This document shows, in pieces, positions 8,716-17,493 of a stretch of 64,000 nt of DNA (position 1 is its first letter; every line of letters begins with the position of its first letter). A program made the position numbers and the translations under genes. Where the stretch lies: NCBI RefSeq assembly GCF_002113025.1, contig NZ_NEJH01000008.1:62001-126000 (forward strand), read 5' to 3'. The DNA comes from Pseudomonas sp. B28(2017) (GTDB taxonomy: Bacteria > Pseudomonadota > Gammaproteobacteria > Pseudomonadales > Pseudomonadaceae). The notes under the pieces are model-generated. The model was given only the letters and a program-made list of their open reading frames with translations, was not told the DNA's origin and did not search any database.

Positions 8716-9729
8716 ATGAACCTTCCCTTCAAACGTGTCATCAGTCTGTTCGCCGCACCGGCCCTGGTGGGCCTGCTGGCCTTCACGGCCAACGCCAGTG
8801 AGCTCAAGGAGATCCGCATCGCCGTGCCGGACTTGAGTGCCGGTACCCAGCACAGCGGTGGCGGTGTCGTGGATGTGCTGCGTGATCAACAGATCTTCGA
8901 AAAGGCCTTCGCCGAACAGGGCATCAAGATCCAGTGGAGCTTCTTCAAGGGCGCAGGCCCGGTGATCAACGAGGCGTTCGCCAACGATCAGGTGGACCTG
9001 GCCTACCTCGGCGATCTGGCAGCTATCATCGGCAAGTCCAATGGTCTGGATACGCGGTTGCTCAGCGCCTCGGCGCGCGGGGTCAAGCATTACCTCGGCG
9101 TGGTGCCGGGTTCGGGGATCAAGACCCTGCAAGACCTCAAGGGCAAGCGCGTGGCTATCTTCCGTGGCACCGCCAGCCAGTTGTCCTTCGATGCGGCACT
9201 GGCCAGCCAGGGGTTGAGCGAGAAGGACGTGAAAGTCATCAACCTCGACTTCAACGCAGCGGTCGCGGCGCTGGCGGCGAAGCAGATCGATGCATCGTGG
9301 GGCGGTTCCGGGCTCACGGCGTTGCAGGCCAAGGGGTTGGCCGAGTTGCCACTCAATACCAAGGATCTGGATGGCGCTGGCAGTGTGCAGGCGGTGTTGG
9401 TGGGCACCGGGAAGTTTGTCGACGAGCACCCCGAGGCGGTCGCCACACTGCTCAAGGCTCAACAGCAAGCGGTGGCGTGGCTGACTCAGGAAGGCAACAA
9501 GGACGCCTACATTCAGCTGGTGTCGGGGCTGGCGAGTTATCCGGCGGTGATCCTTACGCAGGATCTGAAGGATCAGAAACTGAGCGAGGTATTCCCCTCG
9601 ACGCTTGACCCGGTGTTCCTTGGCAAGTTGCAGGATGCGGTGGATCTGGCTTCGCAGCAGAAGCTGATTCGCAAGCCGTTCAAGGTGAGTGATTGGGTGG
9701 CGCCGGAGTTGGCTGCTGCCAGGCTCTGA
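8716..9729 (+). CDS. atsR: Sulfate-ester periplasmic binding protein AtsR
   Basis: A 337-residue substrate-binding protein of the SsuA/TauA class that captures sulfate esters for AtsB/AtsC. A signal peptide of about 26 residues ends ANA-S. The mature part shows the NMT1/SsuA pattern: IRIAVPDLSAG, then DLAYLGDLAAI (ligand-pocket loop) and LKGKRVAIFRGTA (second lobe). The start was set at the ATG behind AAGGAGCCGCACCC. It is transcribed away from atsBCA, as in P. aeruginosa and P. putida S-313, so binding protein and membrane parts are under separate promoters. Confidence 0.92.
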   Translation: MNLPFKRVISLFAAPALVGLLAFTANASELKEIRIAVPDLSAGTQHSGGGVVDVLRDQQIFEKAFAEQGIKIQWSFFKGAGPVINEAFANDQVDLAYLGDLAAIIGKSNGLDTRLLSASARGVKHYLGVVPGSGIKTLQDLKGKRVAIFRGTASQLSFDAALASQGLSEKDVKVINLDFNAAVAALAAKQIDASWGGSGLTALQAKGLAELPLNTKDLDGAGSVQAVLVGTGKFVDEHPEAVATLLKAQQQAVAWLTQEGNKDAYIQLVSGLASYPAVILTQDLKDQKLSEVFPSTLDPVFLGKLQDAVDLASQQKLIRKPFKVSDWVAPELAAARL

Positions 9730-9747
9730 ATCTTTGGTGAACTGACT

Positions 9748-9819
9748 GGCCCCTTCCCGAGCAGGCTCGCTCCCACAGGATACCTCCAGTGTGGGAGCGA
9801 GCCTGCTCGGGAAGGGGCC
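9748..9819. repeat. REP pair extended to a 30-bp perfect inverted repeat
   Basis: Arms 9748-9777 and 9790-9819 are exact reverse complements over 30 bases with a 12-base loop. This is longer than the REP core because the flanks GGCCCCTTCCCGA also pair. It lies between the convergent atsR and sftR and ends one base before the sftR stop codon, so it may act as a two-way transcript end. Confidence 0.9.
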
Positions 9820-10740
9820 CTAAACCGCGACGCTGATCTGCTGCCTGTCCACCGCCACCAACGTCTCGATCATCGCCCGCGCCGCCGGTGACAAGCGGAA
9901 CCCCGTGCGGCTGACGATCCCGCACCGCGCATTCATGCTCTCAATGTTCTGCGGCAGATTGCGCCAGTGCAGCAGCACCAGCGACCCCTGGGCAATGTCC
10001 TCGATAAACGCTTCCTGCGTTCCCACGCCGATGGCGTTGGATTGCAGCACCACTTTCACCAGCGCCGGGAAATGTTCGGTCTCGATGCTGGGCGAAAAAT
10101 CCACCCGGCCACTGAGGTTTGCCAGCAGTTTGCGAATGCCTGGCGGGATCTTCGTGGTCGCCAGCGGGTAATCGAACATGTCGTTGGTCGACAGGCTCTC
10201 CTTGGCCAGCAGCGGATGCCCGGGGCGGCAGAAAAACACGCCACGCTTGGGCGTCAATGGCTGGGTCTGGAAGTTCGGGTCGGACTCGAAATGGCGGATG
10301 TCGGCGATGAAGAATTCGATCTCTTCACGGCTCAGGGCGCGGCTGAGTTTTTCCCAGTTATCCACCTCGAAACAGGTGCGCACTTTCGGGTGCGCATTGA
10401 TGAATTGCGCCACCGCATCCGGTACCAGTTTCACCGCCGGCGCCGGGCCGCATCCAAAGCGCAGCTCACCGGCATCGAGCTTGGTCATCTGCGTCACTTC
10501 GCAACTGAGCAACGCCGCGCCCTGCACCAGGCTGCGGGCATGTTGCAGCACCACCAGGCCTTCGGGGGTGGGGCGCAGATCCTTGTTGCCACGGTCCACC
10601 AGGACACAGCCGAACTCCTGCTCCAGCCCCTGAATGCTGCGGCTGAAGGCTGGCTGGGTAATGCCCATGGCCTCGGCTGCGCGCACGAAACTGCGGTGTT
10701 CGTCGAGGGCGATGAAGTAACGCAACTGGCGAAGATCCAT
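9820..10740 (-). CDS. sftR: LysR-type regulator of sulfate-ester use SftR
   Basis: A 306-residue LysR-type regulator. Residues 1-60 are the winged helix (MDLRQLRYFIALDEHRSF, then GITQPAFSRSIQGLE); the rest is the LysR substrate domain. Gene context (divergent from atsK, next to atsR and followed by sftP and a TonB system) matches SftR of P. putida S-313, which activates sulfate-ester genes under sulfate starvation. The symbol rests on that context. The ATG of MDLRQ was preferred because GGAAAAG precedes it; an ATG five codons earlier is possible. It probably binds in the 183-base gap shared with atsK. Confidence 0.85.
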   Translation of the reverse strand: MDLRQLRYFIALDEHRSFVRAAEAMGITQPAFSRSIQGLEQEFGCVLVDRGNKDLRPTPEGLVVLQHARSLVQGAALLSCEVTQMTKLDAGELRFGCGPAPAVKLVPDAVAQFINAHPKVRTCFEVDNWEKLSRALSREEIEFFIADIRHFESDPNFQTQPLTPKRGVFFCRPGHPLLAKESLSTNDMFDYPLATTKIPPGIRKLLANLSGRVDFSPSIETEHFPALVKVVLQSNAIGVGTQEAFIEDIAQGSLVLLHWRNLPQNIESMNARCGIVSRTGFRLSPAARAMIETLVAVDRQQISVAV

Positions 10741-10847
10741 ATGCTTTTCCGGCATCCTAAAAATAGCTCGAAGGCATTTGCGACGAGGGTTGACTGAGGT
10801 TTTAAATGCAACCTCTTATTCCGTCAACGAAGCATGTAGATATCTAT

Positions 10848-10858
10848 TAGATCTAAAT
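10848..10858. promoter_or_regulatory. Candidate operator in the sftR/atsK gap
   Basis: TAGATCTAAAT, identical over 11 bases to 8612-8622 upstream of atsR, with a self-complementary TAGATCTA centre. It sits immediately upstream of a TATAGA hexamer (10863-10868) that may be the atsK -10. A further GTAGATATCTA palindrome lies beside it at 10836-10846. Confidence 0.45.
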
Positions 10859-10923
10859 TGAATATAGATAGAGCAGTGTTTCGCGGCCGGTTCAACCGCA
10901 AGCAGTCTGATGAGGGTCTACCC

Positions 10924-11844
10924 ATGAGCAATGCCGCTTTCGCAGTACAACCAGCTGTCCACGCGCTTGAAATCCACCCGGTGGCCGGTCGCATCGGTGC
11001 CGAAATCCGTGGCGTACAGCTTTCAGGCGAGCTGGATGCCGCCACTGTTGAGGCCATTCAACAGGCGCTGCTGCAATACAAAGTGATCTTCTTCCGCGAG
11101 CAGACCCAACTCGACGATCAGCGCCAGGAAGCGTTCGCCCACCTGCTCGGCGAACCGGTGGCACACCCGACCGTACCAGTGCGCGAAGGCACGCGTTTTC
11201 TGCTGGAACTGGACGGCGCCGAAGGCCAGCGAGCCAGCTCCTGGCACACCGACGTGACATTCGTCGAGGCCTACCCCAAAGCCTCGATCCTGCGCTCGGT
11301 GGTGGCCCCGGTTTTCGGCGGCGACACCCTGTGGGCCAACACCGCTACCGCCTACAACGGGTTGCCGGCGGAGCTGCGTGAGCTGGCCGACAAACTGGTC
11401 GCCGTGCACAGCAACGAATACGACTACGCCGGCACCAGGCCGGACGTCTCGGCCGAGAAGCTGGAGCGTTATCGCAAGATCTTCACCTCGGCCGTCTACG
11501 AGACCGAACACCCGGTGGTCCGCGTGCACCCGATCAGCGGCGAGAAGAGCCTGTTGCTGGGGCATTTCGTCAAACGCATCAAGGGCTATTCCCAGGCCGA
11601 TTCGGCGCACCTGTTCGGGTTGCTGCAAAGCCATGTGATCCGCCAGGAAAACATCGTGCGCTGGCGCTGGAAGGCTGGCGATGTAGCGATCTGGGACAAC
11701 CGCTCCACCCAGCATTACGCGGTGGATGACTACGGGACTCAGGATCGCGTGGTGCGCCGGGTGACGCTCAAGGGTGAAGTGCCGGTGGGTGTGAATGGAC
11801 AGCGCAGTCAGACGGTGAAAGGGCCGGATATCGACGGCGTCTGA
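10924..11844 (+). CDS. atsK: Alkylsulfatase AtsK (alpha-ketoglutarate dioxygenase)
   Basis: Fe(II)/alpha-ketoglutarate dioxygenase of the TauD superfamily, 306 residues. It oxidises the carbon next to the sulfate-ester oxygen, releasing aldehyde and sulfate. Metal ligands are H108 and D110 in WHTDVTF and H264 in HYAVDDY; arginines at 275-279 serve the cofactor. This numbering coincides with P. putida S-313 AtsK as remembered, and the two are very similar throughout. The start was set at the ATG of MSNAAF, which matches AtsK and follows TGAGGG; the frame runs 22 codons further up. Divergent from sftR, followed by a REP pair and sftP. Confidence 0.93.
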   Translation: MSNAAFAVQPAVHALEIHPVAGRIGAEIRGVQLSGELDAATVEAIQQALLQYKVIFFREQTQLDDQRQEAFAHLLGEPVAHPTVPVREGTRFLLELDGAEGQRASSWHTDVTFVEAYPKASILRSVVAPVFGGDTLWANTATAYNGLPAELRELADKLVAVHSNEYDYAGTRPDVSAEKLERYRKIFTSAVYETEHPVVRVHPISGEKSLLLGHFVKRIKGYSQADSAHLFGLLQSHVIRQENIVRWRWKAGDVAIWDNRSTQHYAVDDYGTQDRVVRRVTLKGEVPVGVNGQRSQTVKGPDIDGV

Positions 11845-11852
11845 CCGAACGC

Positions 11853-11930
11853 CTTCGCGAGCAGGCTCGCTCCCACAGGGGATCTCCAGTGTTCACACAA
11901 CCAGTGTGGGAGCGGGCTTGCCCGCGATGG
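11853..11930. repeat. REP inverted pair (mixed variants)
   Basis: A standard REP half followed by a variant inverted half (TGTGGGAGCGGGCTTGCCCGCGA), between atsK and sftP. Confidence 0.85.
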
Positions 11931-11978
11931 CGGCCTGGCAAGCAATAAAGCATTTCTTTTGATCGGGAACCCCGCCTT

Positions 11979-14339
11979 ATGAGTCCGTTGCACCTCGCCC
12001 CAACTTCGTCCCCCCAACGGCTCAAACGCCTGCCTTTGGCCCTGATACTGGCAGGAAGCGCCGGTTGGACCCAAGGCTATGCGGCCGACAGCACCACCCC
12101 TGAACCCCCCTCCGCAAAAACCGCCACGGCCGACAATACGCAACTGGAAACCGTGACCGTAACCACCCGCCGCCGCGAAGAAAGTTCGCAGGATGTGCCG
12201 GCGCCCATGAGCGTGGTCAGCGGCCAGACGCTGGAAACCCAGCGGGTCTATCGCATCCAGGATTTGCAGCAACTGGTTCCCAGCGTCAATGTCGCCTACA
12301 TGCATGCGCGCCAGTCCAGCGTGTCGATTCGAGGCCTGGGCAACAACCCGGCCAGCGATGGTCTGGAAGGCAGTGTCGGGTTGTATCTCGACAACGTTTA
12401 CCTCGGCCGGCCAGGCATGGCGGTGTTCGACCTGATAGACATCGAGCAGCTCGAAGTGCTGCGCGGTCCGCAAGGCACCTTGTTCGGCAAAAACACCACC
12501 GCCGGCGTGATCAACATCAGCACCCGCGCGCCGACCTTTACCCCTGAGCGCAGCATCGAATCGTCGGTGGGCGAGGATGGTTATTTCCAGACCAAGGGCA
12601 CGATCTCCGGGCCGCTGAATGACGAACTGGCCGGACGTTTCTCTGCGTATCGCACCCGCAGCGACGGTGACATCAAGAACGAATTCGACGGCCATGACCT
12701 CAACGGTGGCTCCCGTGACGGCTTTCGCGCCCAATTGCTTTTCAAGCCGAACGAAGCGTTCAACCTGCGCTGGATCGGCGACTACAACGAAGAAGACTCC
12801 AGCGCCGGCACCCGTGTGTTGTTCAACACCGGACCAACCATCAATGGCATCAACCTTTACCAGCGCCGGGCCAATGCGGCGGGCGCGACACTGGTTGACG
12901 GCACGCACCGCAAGGTCAACCTGAACAACGACCAGCACGTCACCGTGCACCAGGGCGGCACCTCGGTCGAGGCGAACTGGACGCTGCCGAGCGACTTCAC
13001 CCTGACCTCCATCAGCTCCTATCGCTGGTGGAATTTTACCCCGCGCAATGATGATGGCCTGAACGTGTCCGTCTTCTTCAACGCCGGTGTTTCGGTTGAG
13101 GACAAACAGTATTCCCAGGAGTTTCGCCTGGCGTCGCCCACCGGCGGATTCTTCGATTACGTGCTCGGCGCCTATTACTTCGGTTCCGACCTGGACAACA
13201 AGTCCTTCACCTTTAACGGCCCGCAAGCGGACATCTGGAACGGCACGCCCAACGGTGCACTGAACAACGTCGACAGCGTCGGCAACGGTCATATCGAAAC
13301 CAACAGCTTCGCGCTTTTCGCCCAAGGCACCTGGCACCTGACCGAGCGCCTGGATTTCACCGCCGGTCTGCGCGGCACCTATGAAGAGAAAAACGCCCGG
13401 GTGACCCGTAATGCACCGGCCGGTGGTGTTGCGGTCACCGGTGCGGCGGCCGCTGCACGACGCGCTCGGGCGGGGGTCTTCGATTCCGGCGATCTGAACC
13501 AGTACAGCGCCAGCCCCTCGGGCCTGTTGAACCTCAGCTACCGTCTCACCGACGACCTGCTCACCTATGCCACGTTGTCCCATGGCGAAAAATCCGGTGG
13601 GGTCAATCTGGCTGTCGGTACGGCGCTTGTGGCCGGCCCCGATTCACTGCTGATTGGCACCGAGCGCGCCAACAATGCCGAACTCGGTTTCAAGAGCACT
13701 CTGTGGGACCGTCGCCTGCAACTGAATGCCAACGTGTTCTGGACCCAGGTCAACGGCTATCAGACCAACGCCTTCGACGAGGTCAATCGTGTGCAGTTCC
13801 TGACCAACGCCGGCTCGGTGCGCTCCCGTGGTGTGGAACTGGAAAGCACCCTGATCCCGTTGCGCGGCCTGACGCTGAACATCAACGGCTCGTACAACGA
13901 CGTCAGCTACCTCTCGTACAAGGATGCGCCGTGCCCGCCGGAAGTCAGCCTGGCGCCAGGCGCTCCGGCGTCCTGCGACCTCACCGGACACCAAGTGGTG
14001 GGTGCTTCGAAATGGATTGGCAACGCCAACGGCGAATACAAGTGGAACCTGAGTAACGGCTTCGAAGAGTACGTCACCGCCAGCTATGCGTTCCGCTCCA
14101 AAGCGGTGGGCACGGTGGAAGATTCCGACTTCGGCCAGATCCCGAGTTATGCGCTGGTCAACCTGTCCACCGGCCTGCGCGGCGACTTCAACCAGGGGCA
14201 GTGGGACGTTTCGTTGTGGCTGAAAAACGCCTTCGACAAAACCTACTACACGACGCTGTGGGCGGCCGCGAACGGCGGTTATGAAGGCCTGCTCGGCACA
14301 CCACGAACGTTGGGCGTAACCGGTCGATACGACTTCTGA
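11979..14339 (+). CDS. sftP: TonB-dependent outer-membrane receptor SftP
   Basis: A 786-residue TonB-dependent receptor. A signal peptide of about 36 residues ends near GYAADS. A TonB-box-like stretch LETVTVTTR at about 51-59 precedes a plug domain (about 65-175, with VLRGPQGTLFGKNTTAGVINI) and a 22-strand-type barrel ending in the terminal Phe of GRYDF. By position next to atsK, sftR and atsR it is the counterpart of SftP, the proposed outer-membrane channel for sulfate esters; the ligand is inferred. The upstream ribosome site is weak. A strong inverted-repeat terminator follows at 14341-14400. Confidence 0.85.
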   Translation: MSPLHLAPTSSPQRLKRLPLALILAGSAGWTQGYAADSTTPEPPSAKTATADNTQLETVTVTTRRREESSQDVPAPMSVVSGQTLETQRVYRIQDLQQLVPSVNVAYMHARQSSVSIRGLGNNPASDGLEGSVGLYLDNVYLGRPGMAVFDLIDIEQLEVLRGPQGTLFGKNTTAGVINISTRAPTFTPERSIESSVGEDGYFQTKGTISGPLNDELAGRFSAYRTRSDGDIKNEFDGHDLNGGSRDGFRAQLLFKPNEAFNLRWIGDYNEEDSSAGTRVLFNTGPTINGINLYQRRANAAGATLVDGTHRKVNLNNDQHVTVHQGGTSVEANWTLPSDFTLTSISSYRWWNFTPRNDDGLNVSVFFNAGVSVEDKQYSQEFRLASPTGGFFDYVLGAYYFGSDLDNKSFTFNGPQADIWNGTPNGALNNVDSVGNGHIETNSFALFAQGTWHLTERLDFTAGLRGTYEEKNARVTRNAPAGGVAVTGAAAAARRARAGVFDSGDLNQYSASPSGLLNLSYRLTDDLLTYATLSHGEKSGGVNLAVGTALVAGPDSLLIGTERANNAELGFKSTLWDRRLQLNANVFWTQVNGYQTNAFDEVNRVQFLTNAGSVRSRGVELESTLIPLRGLTLNINGSYNDVSYLSYKDAPCPPEVSLAPGAPASCDLTGHQVVGASKWIGNANGEYKWNLSNGFEEYVTASYAFRSKAVGTVEDSDFGQIPSYALVNLSTGLRGDFNQGQWDVSLWLKNAFDKTYYTTLWAAANGGYEGLLGTPRTLGVTGRYDF

Positions 14340-14340
14340 C

Positions 14341-14400
14341 GACGAAAAAGCATGCCTTGAATGAATATTTTCAATGCAGACAAGGCATCGGTTTTTCGTC
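14341..14400. terminator. Bidirectional terminator after sftP
   Basis: Inner arms ATGCCTTG/CAAGGCAT and outer arms GACGAAAAA/TTTTTCGTC form one long imperfect hairpin with a T-run on each strand, starting two bases after the sftP stop. Confidence 0.75.
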
Positions 14401-14406
14401 ATCGGG

Positions 14407-14433
14407 CCAGAGCCCTTGGATAGCGGGCTCTGG
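14407..14433. other. Hairpin upstream of tonB
   Basis: Perfect 9-bp arms CCAGAGCCC (14407-14415) and GGGCTCTGG (14425-14433) with a 9-base loop, without a T-run. It lies between the sftP terminator and the AT-rich tonB promoter region; role unknown. Confidence 0.5.
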
Positions 14434-14598
14434 CGCTTAGCGACGGGTTTTACATATGCAATATTCGTCTAAATAACTCATCAAAAATTACTTTAAGAAC
14501 TAAACGTTCCAGCCAATGATTTCTCCACCGGGATGTCGTCGGGGGATGTTCACACGACGTTTCGGGTTATCCGCAAAGAGACCGCAGGGAGTGAAGCA

Positions 14599-15408
14599 AT
14601 GGGCAATGTCCAGACCGCCGTCAGTGCACATGAAGTGCTGTGGCGCCAGGCACCCGGTGGTGAATTGGTCGACCTCGGTCGACCGCACCGGGTGCCCTTG
14701 GGCCAGTTGCGTTTGCAGCGCGCACCCAAAGGCATCTTGAGTCGACGGGAGACGATCCTGCTCGGTGTGTTGGCGTTGCTGGTGCATGGCGCGGTGATTT
14801 ACTGGGTCAATCAGCAGCCGACCATCGTGTTGCCTGTGGTGCCCCCGGAGATTCCGCCGATGACCATCGAGTTCTCGCGTCCGGCGCCACCGGTGGTTGA
14901 GCCTGCGCCATCGCAACCCGTGCAGCCAGTGGTTGAGCCGCCACCACCGGTGGAAGACGAACTGGCCGTGAAGCCACCTCCACCGAAGCCGCTTCCCAAG
15001 CCCAGGCCAGTTGCCAAACCGCTACCGAAACCGGCGCCAAAGGCTGTCGAGCAACCCCTCGCACCACCGCAACCGGCAGCACCCATCGCGGCCCCGGCGT
15101 CACCTGCACCGCCGGTGCCCGCGCCCGTAACACCGGCCTCCGCCACGGCCGGCTACTTGAAAAACCCGGCGCCGGAATACCCGTCGCTGGCCCAGCGTCG
15201 CGGTTGGGAAGGCACGGTGTTGTTGCGTGTGCATGTGATGGCCAGCGGCAAGCCCGGCGAGATCCAGATCCAGAAAAGCAGCGGTCGCGATGCGCTGGAC
15301 GAAGCAGCGCTGAACGCGGTGAAACGCTGGAGTTTCGTGCCAGCCAAACGAGGCGATGTCGCTCAGGACGGCTGGGTCAGCGTGCCCATCGATTTCAAGA
15401 TTCATTAA
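14599..15408 (+). CDS. tonB: TonB energy-transducing protein
   Basis: A 269-residue TonB. It spans the periplasm and passes proton-motive force from ExbB/ExbD to outer-membrane receptors. An N-terminal cytoplasmic extension of about 50 residues precedes the single anchor helix (about 53-71), a feature shared with pseudomonad TonBs. Residues about 85-180 are Pro-rich with repeated KP/PP units. The C-terminal TonB domain begins at YLKNPAPEYPSLAQRRGWEG. The start was set at the ATG after GGGAGTGAAGCA. It heads tonB-exbB-exbD and follows sftP; P. aeruginosa has a similar tonB2-exbB1-exbD1 set near its ats genes. Supply to sftP is therefore likely but not exclusive. Confidence 0.92.
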   Translation: MGNVQTAVSAHEVLWRQAPGGELVDLGRPHRVPLGQLRLQRAPKGILSRRETILLGVLALLVHGAVIYWVNQQPTIVLPVVPPEIPPMTIEFSRPAPPVVEPAPSQPVQPVVEPPPPVEDELAVKPPPPKPLPKPRPVAKPLPKPAPKAVEQPLAPPQPAAPIAAPASPAPPVPAPVTPASATAGYLKNPAPEYPSLAQRRGWEGTVLLRVHVMASGKPGEIQIQKSSGRDALDEAALNAVKRWSFVPAKRGDVAQDGWVSVPIDFKIH

Positions 15409-15452
15409 ACCGAAACCAAATTCGCGCGAAACGTTTACACGAGGAATACACC

Positions 15453-16178
15453 ATGACGTTACTGGCATCTCCACTTGAATCCATCGAAAGCGCGGTGATC
15501 TGGCTGCTGGTGGTTTTTTCCGTCGCAACCTGGGGTTTGGCATTGCTCAAGGGCGTACAGTTCGGTCGCCTCAAGGCACAGGATCGAAAGTTTCATCAAC
15601 AGTTCTGGGCCGCTTCGAGTCTCGATTCGGCGGCCGAGCTGAGCGAAACCCGGCCCGGAGCGGCAGCTCGGGTTGCGCAGGCCGGTTATGCGGCAATCCA
15701 GGTGGGCGAGGCGCCGCAGGCGGCGGACCTGAGCCAGGCGATCAATCATCAGGATCGTCTGGAGCGTGCCTTGCGTCAGCAGATCGTGCGTGAGCGCCGC
15801 TCGCTGGAAACCGGGTTGGCGGTGCTCGCGAGCATTGGCAGCACCTCGCCGTTCATTGGTTTGTTCGGCACGGTGTGGGGAATCATGGAAGCGTTGAAAG
15901 GGATCAGCGCGGCAGGCTCGGCCAGCCTGGAAACGGTCGCCGGGCCGATTGGCGCGGCGCTGGTCGCCACTGGCGTGGGGATCGCCGTCGCGGTGCCGGC
16001 GGTGCTGGTTTACAACTATTTTTTGCGCCGCTTGAAACTGACGGCGGCGGACCTGGATGACTTCGCCCATGACTTCTACAGCCTGGCGCAGAAGAGTTCG
16101 TTCCGCGTGCTGATCCACCCGACGGCGCACAAGGTGGCAGCCCAGGGCAGCGTGCAGAAAGTGAAGGAGGCGTCCTGA
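15453..16178 (+). CDS. exbB: ExbB proton-channel subunit
   Basis: A 241-residue MotA/TolQ/ExbB-family inner-membrane protein forming the pentameric motor that energises TonB. Three membrane segments are visible: about 12-34; about 125-147 within SIGSTSPFIGLFGTVWGI; and about 165-190 within IGAALVATGVGIAVAVPAVL. The ExbB hallmark LFGTVWGIM is present. The start follows GAGGAATACACC; the frame is open far upstream inside tonB, but that part is antisense-like noise. The gap to tonB is 44 bases and the next gene, exbD, begins 1 base after the stop. Confidence 0.93.
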   Translation: MTLLASPLESIESAVIWLLVVFSVATWGLALLKGVQFGRLKAQDRKFHQQFWAASSLDSAAELSETRPGAAARVAQAGYAAIQVGEAPQAADLSQAINHQDRLERALRQQIVRERRSLETGLAVLASIGSTSPFIGLFGTVWGIMEALKGISAAGSASLETVAGPIGAALVATGVGIAVAVPAVLVYNYFLRRLKLTAADLDDFAHDFYSLAQKSSFRVLIHPTAHKVAAQGSVQKVKEAS

Positions 16179-16179
16179 T

Positions 16180-16581
16180 ATGGCCTTCTCCACGCAAGAC
16201 ACTGATGAGGTGCTCAGTGAGATCAACGTGACGCCGCTGGTGGATGTGATGCTGGTGTTGCTGGTGGTGTTCATTGTCACCGCACCGCTGCTGACCAACG
16301 CGATTCCGATCAACCTGCCCAAGACCGAGGCGGTGGCACCGGTGGAGCAGAAAGACCCGTTGGTGGTGAGCATCGACGGTGCCGGCAAACTGTTTATCAA
16401 CAAGGACGAGATACAGCCGGATCTGCTGGAATTCAACCTCAAGTCGGCGAAGGCCAGGGACCCCGAGGTGCGCGTGCAGTTGCAGGCGGACGACGGTGTG
16501 AATTACGGCGAAGTGGCGCGGGCCATGGCGTCGATCGAGCGGGCCGGGATTACCAAGCTGTCGGTGATCACGGCGCGTTAA
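16180..16581 (+). CDS. exbD: ExbD motor subunit
   Basis: A 133-residue ExbD/TolR-family protein with one membrane helix at about 20-40. The helix contains the essential aspartate (D22) in TPLVDVMLVLLVVF. The periplasmic domain follows, including the conserved VSIDGAGKLFINK segment. It works with ExbB and TonB to couple proton flow to receptor opening. Last gene of tonB-exbB-exbD, followed by a clear terminator. Confidence 0.93.
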   Translation: MAFSTQDTDEVLSEINVTPLVDVMLVLLVVFIVTAPLLTNAIPINLPKTEAVAPVEQKDPLVVSIDGAGKLFINKDEIQPDLLEFNLKSAKARDPEVRVQLQADDGVNYGEVARAMASIERAGITKLSVITAR

Positions 16582-16597
16582 CAGAATTTCGTTTTCC

Positions 16598-16635
16598 GGG
16601 GCCGTCTCCTTGGCAGGGTGCGGCCCCTTTTTTTT
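16598..16635 (+). terminator. Rho-independent terminator after exbD
   Basis: Arms GGGGCCG (16598-16604) and CGGCCCC (16621-16627) followed by eight T. Confidence 0.9.
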
Positions 16636-16652
16636 GCCTGAAAAAAAGACCT

Positions 16653-16745
16653 CTTGTGGGAGAGAGCCTGCTCGCGAAGGCGTCTTCAAATTCAACATCA
16701 ACGGTGGTCGGTCTACCGCCATCGCGAGCAGGCTCGCTCCCACAG
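16653..16745. repeat. REP inverted pair
   Basis: Two oppositely oriented REP copies about 50 bases apart; the left one carries a substitution (GGGAGAGAGCC). Confidence 0.85.
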
Positions 16746-16857
16746 GGGATTTGTTTGATATTCGATAAAAGTATTAATAAATAGCTTCTTATTCCTTAAC
16801 GGATATATCTCGCCTCCCTATACTCGACCGGGAACAGACACGCAGGAGAGCTTCCCC

Positions 16858-17439
16858 ATGCGCAACGAATCAATTCGCTACCTGATTGTGCCGGGCTGGC
16901 AAGGATCGCCAGAAGATCATTGGCAAAGCCACTGGCAGAACAGCCTGCCGAACAGCGCGCGGGTGGAGCAGGCCGACTGGCTGACGCCACGCCGTGAAGA
17001 CTGGGTCGCGGCGCTGGCCGAGGCGATTGCCGTCGACAGCACGCCGGTCATCCTGATCGCCCACAGCCTGGGTTGCATCACTGTCGCTCATTGGGCGGCC
17101 ACCGCGCCTGTGCAGTTTTTGCGTCAGGTGCGCGGTGCCTTGCTGGTTGCACCAGCGGACGTCGAACGCCCGGCCTGCGCGCCGGCCTTGCGCAACTTCG
17201 CGCCGATCCCGACGGACCTGCTGCCATTCCCGAGCCAGGTCGTCAGCTCTGACAACGACAGCGCCGTCAGTGCGTCGCGAGCCCTGCAACTGGCGCGCAA
17301 CTGGGGCGCCGAGGCAGGGATTCTGGCGGGGGCGGGGCATATCAACGTGAAGTCCGGTCACCAGCGTTGGGAGCAGGGTTTTGCCTATCTCTACCGCCTG
17401 CAAAACCGTATGGAACACCACGCCCTGCGCCGCGCTTGA
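16858..17439 (+). CDS. RBBP9/YdeN-family serine hydrolase
   Basis: A 193-residue alpha/beta hydrolase of the RBBP9/YdeN family. The catalytic triad can be read as S70 in AHSLGC, an aspartate at 132 or 134 in SSDNDS, and H161 in GAGHINVKSG. The N-terminal VPGWQGSPEDHWQ is the family's oxyanion motif. No signal peptide, so cytoplasmic. Substrate unknown. Members often neighbour sigma-54 activator genes in pseudomonad sulfur-starvation loci (from memory), and here such a gene starts 54 bases downstream on the same strand, suggesting an operon. The upstream region (16750-16857) is AT-rich, unlike the surroundings, as in other starvation promoters here. Confidence 0.85.
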   Translation: MRNESIRYLIVPGWQGSPEDHWQSHWQNSLPNSARVEQADWLTPRREDWVAALAEAIAVDSTPVILIAHSLGCITVAHWAATAPVQFLRQVRGALLVAPADVERPACAPALRNFAPIPTDLLPFPSQVVSSDNDSAVSASRALQLARNWGAEAGILAGAGHINVKSGHQRWEQGFAYLYRLQNRMEHHALRRA

Positions 17440-17493
17440 ACACTTTCTTTATTTAACGCCCCCGTCTCCCGACGGTTTGGGCGGGAGTCTGCC

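Noticed and set aside
11808..13583. 591-codon open frame antisense to sftP
   Set aside because: Covers the receptor's plug and barrel; a codon-use artefact.
14407..14433. Hairpin before tonB as a second terminator
   Set aside because: Strong stem but no T-run; kept only as an unexplained hairpin.
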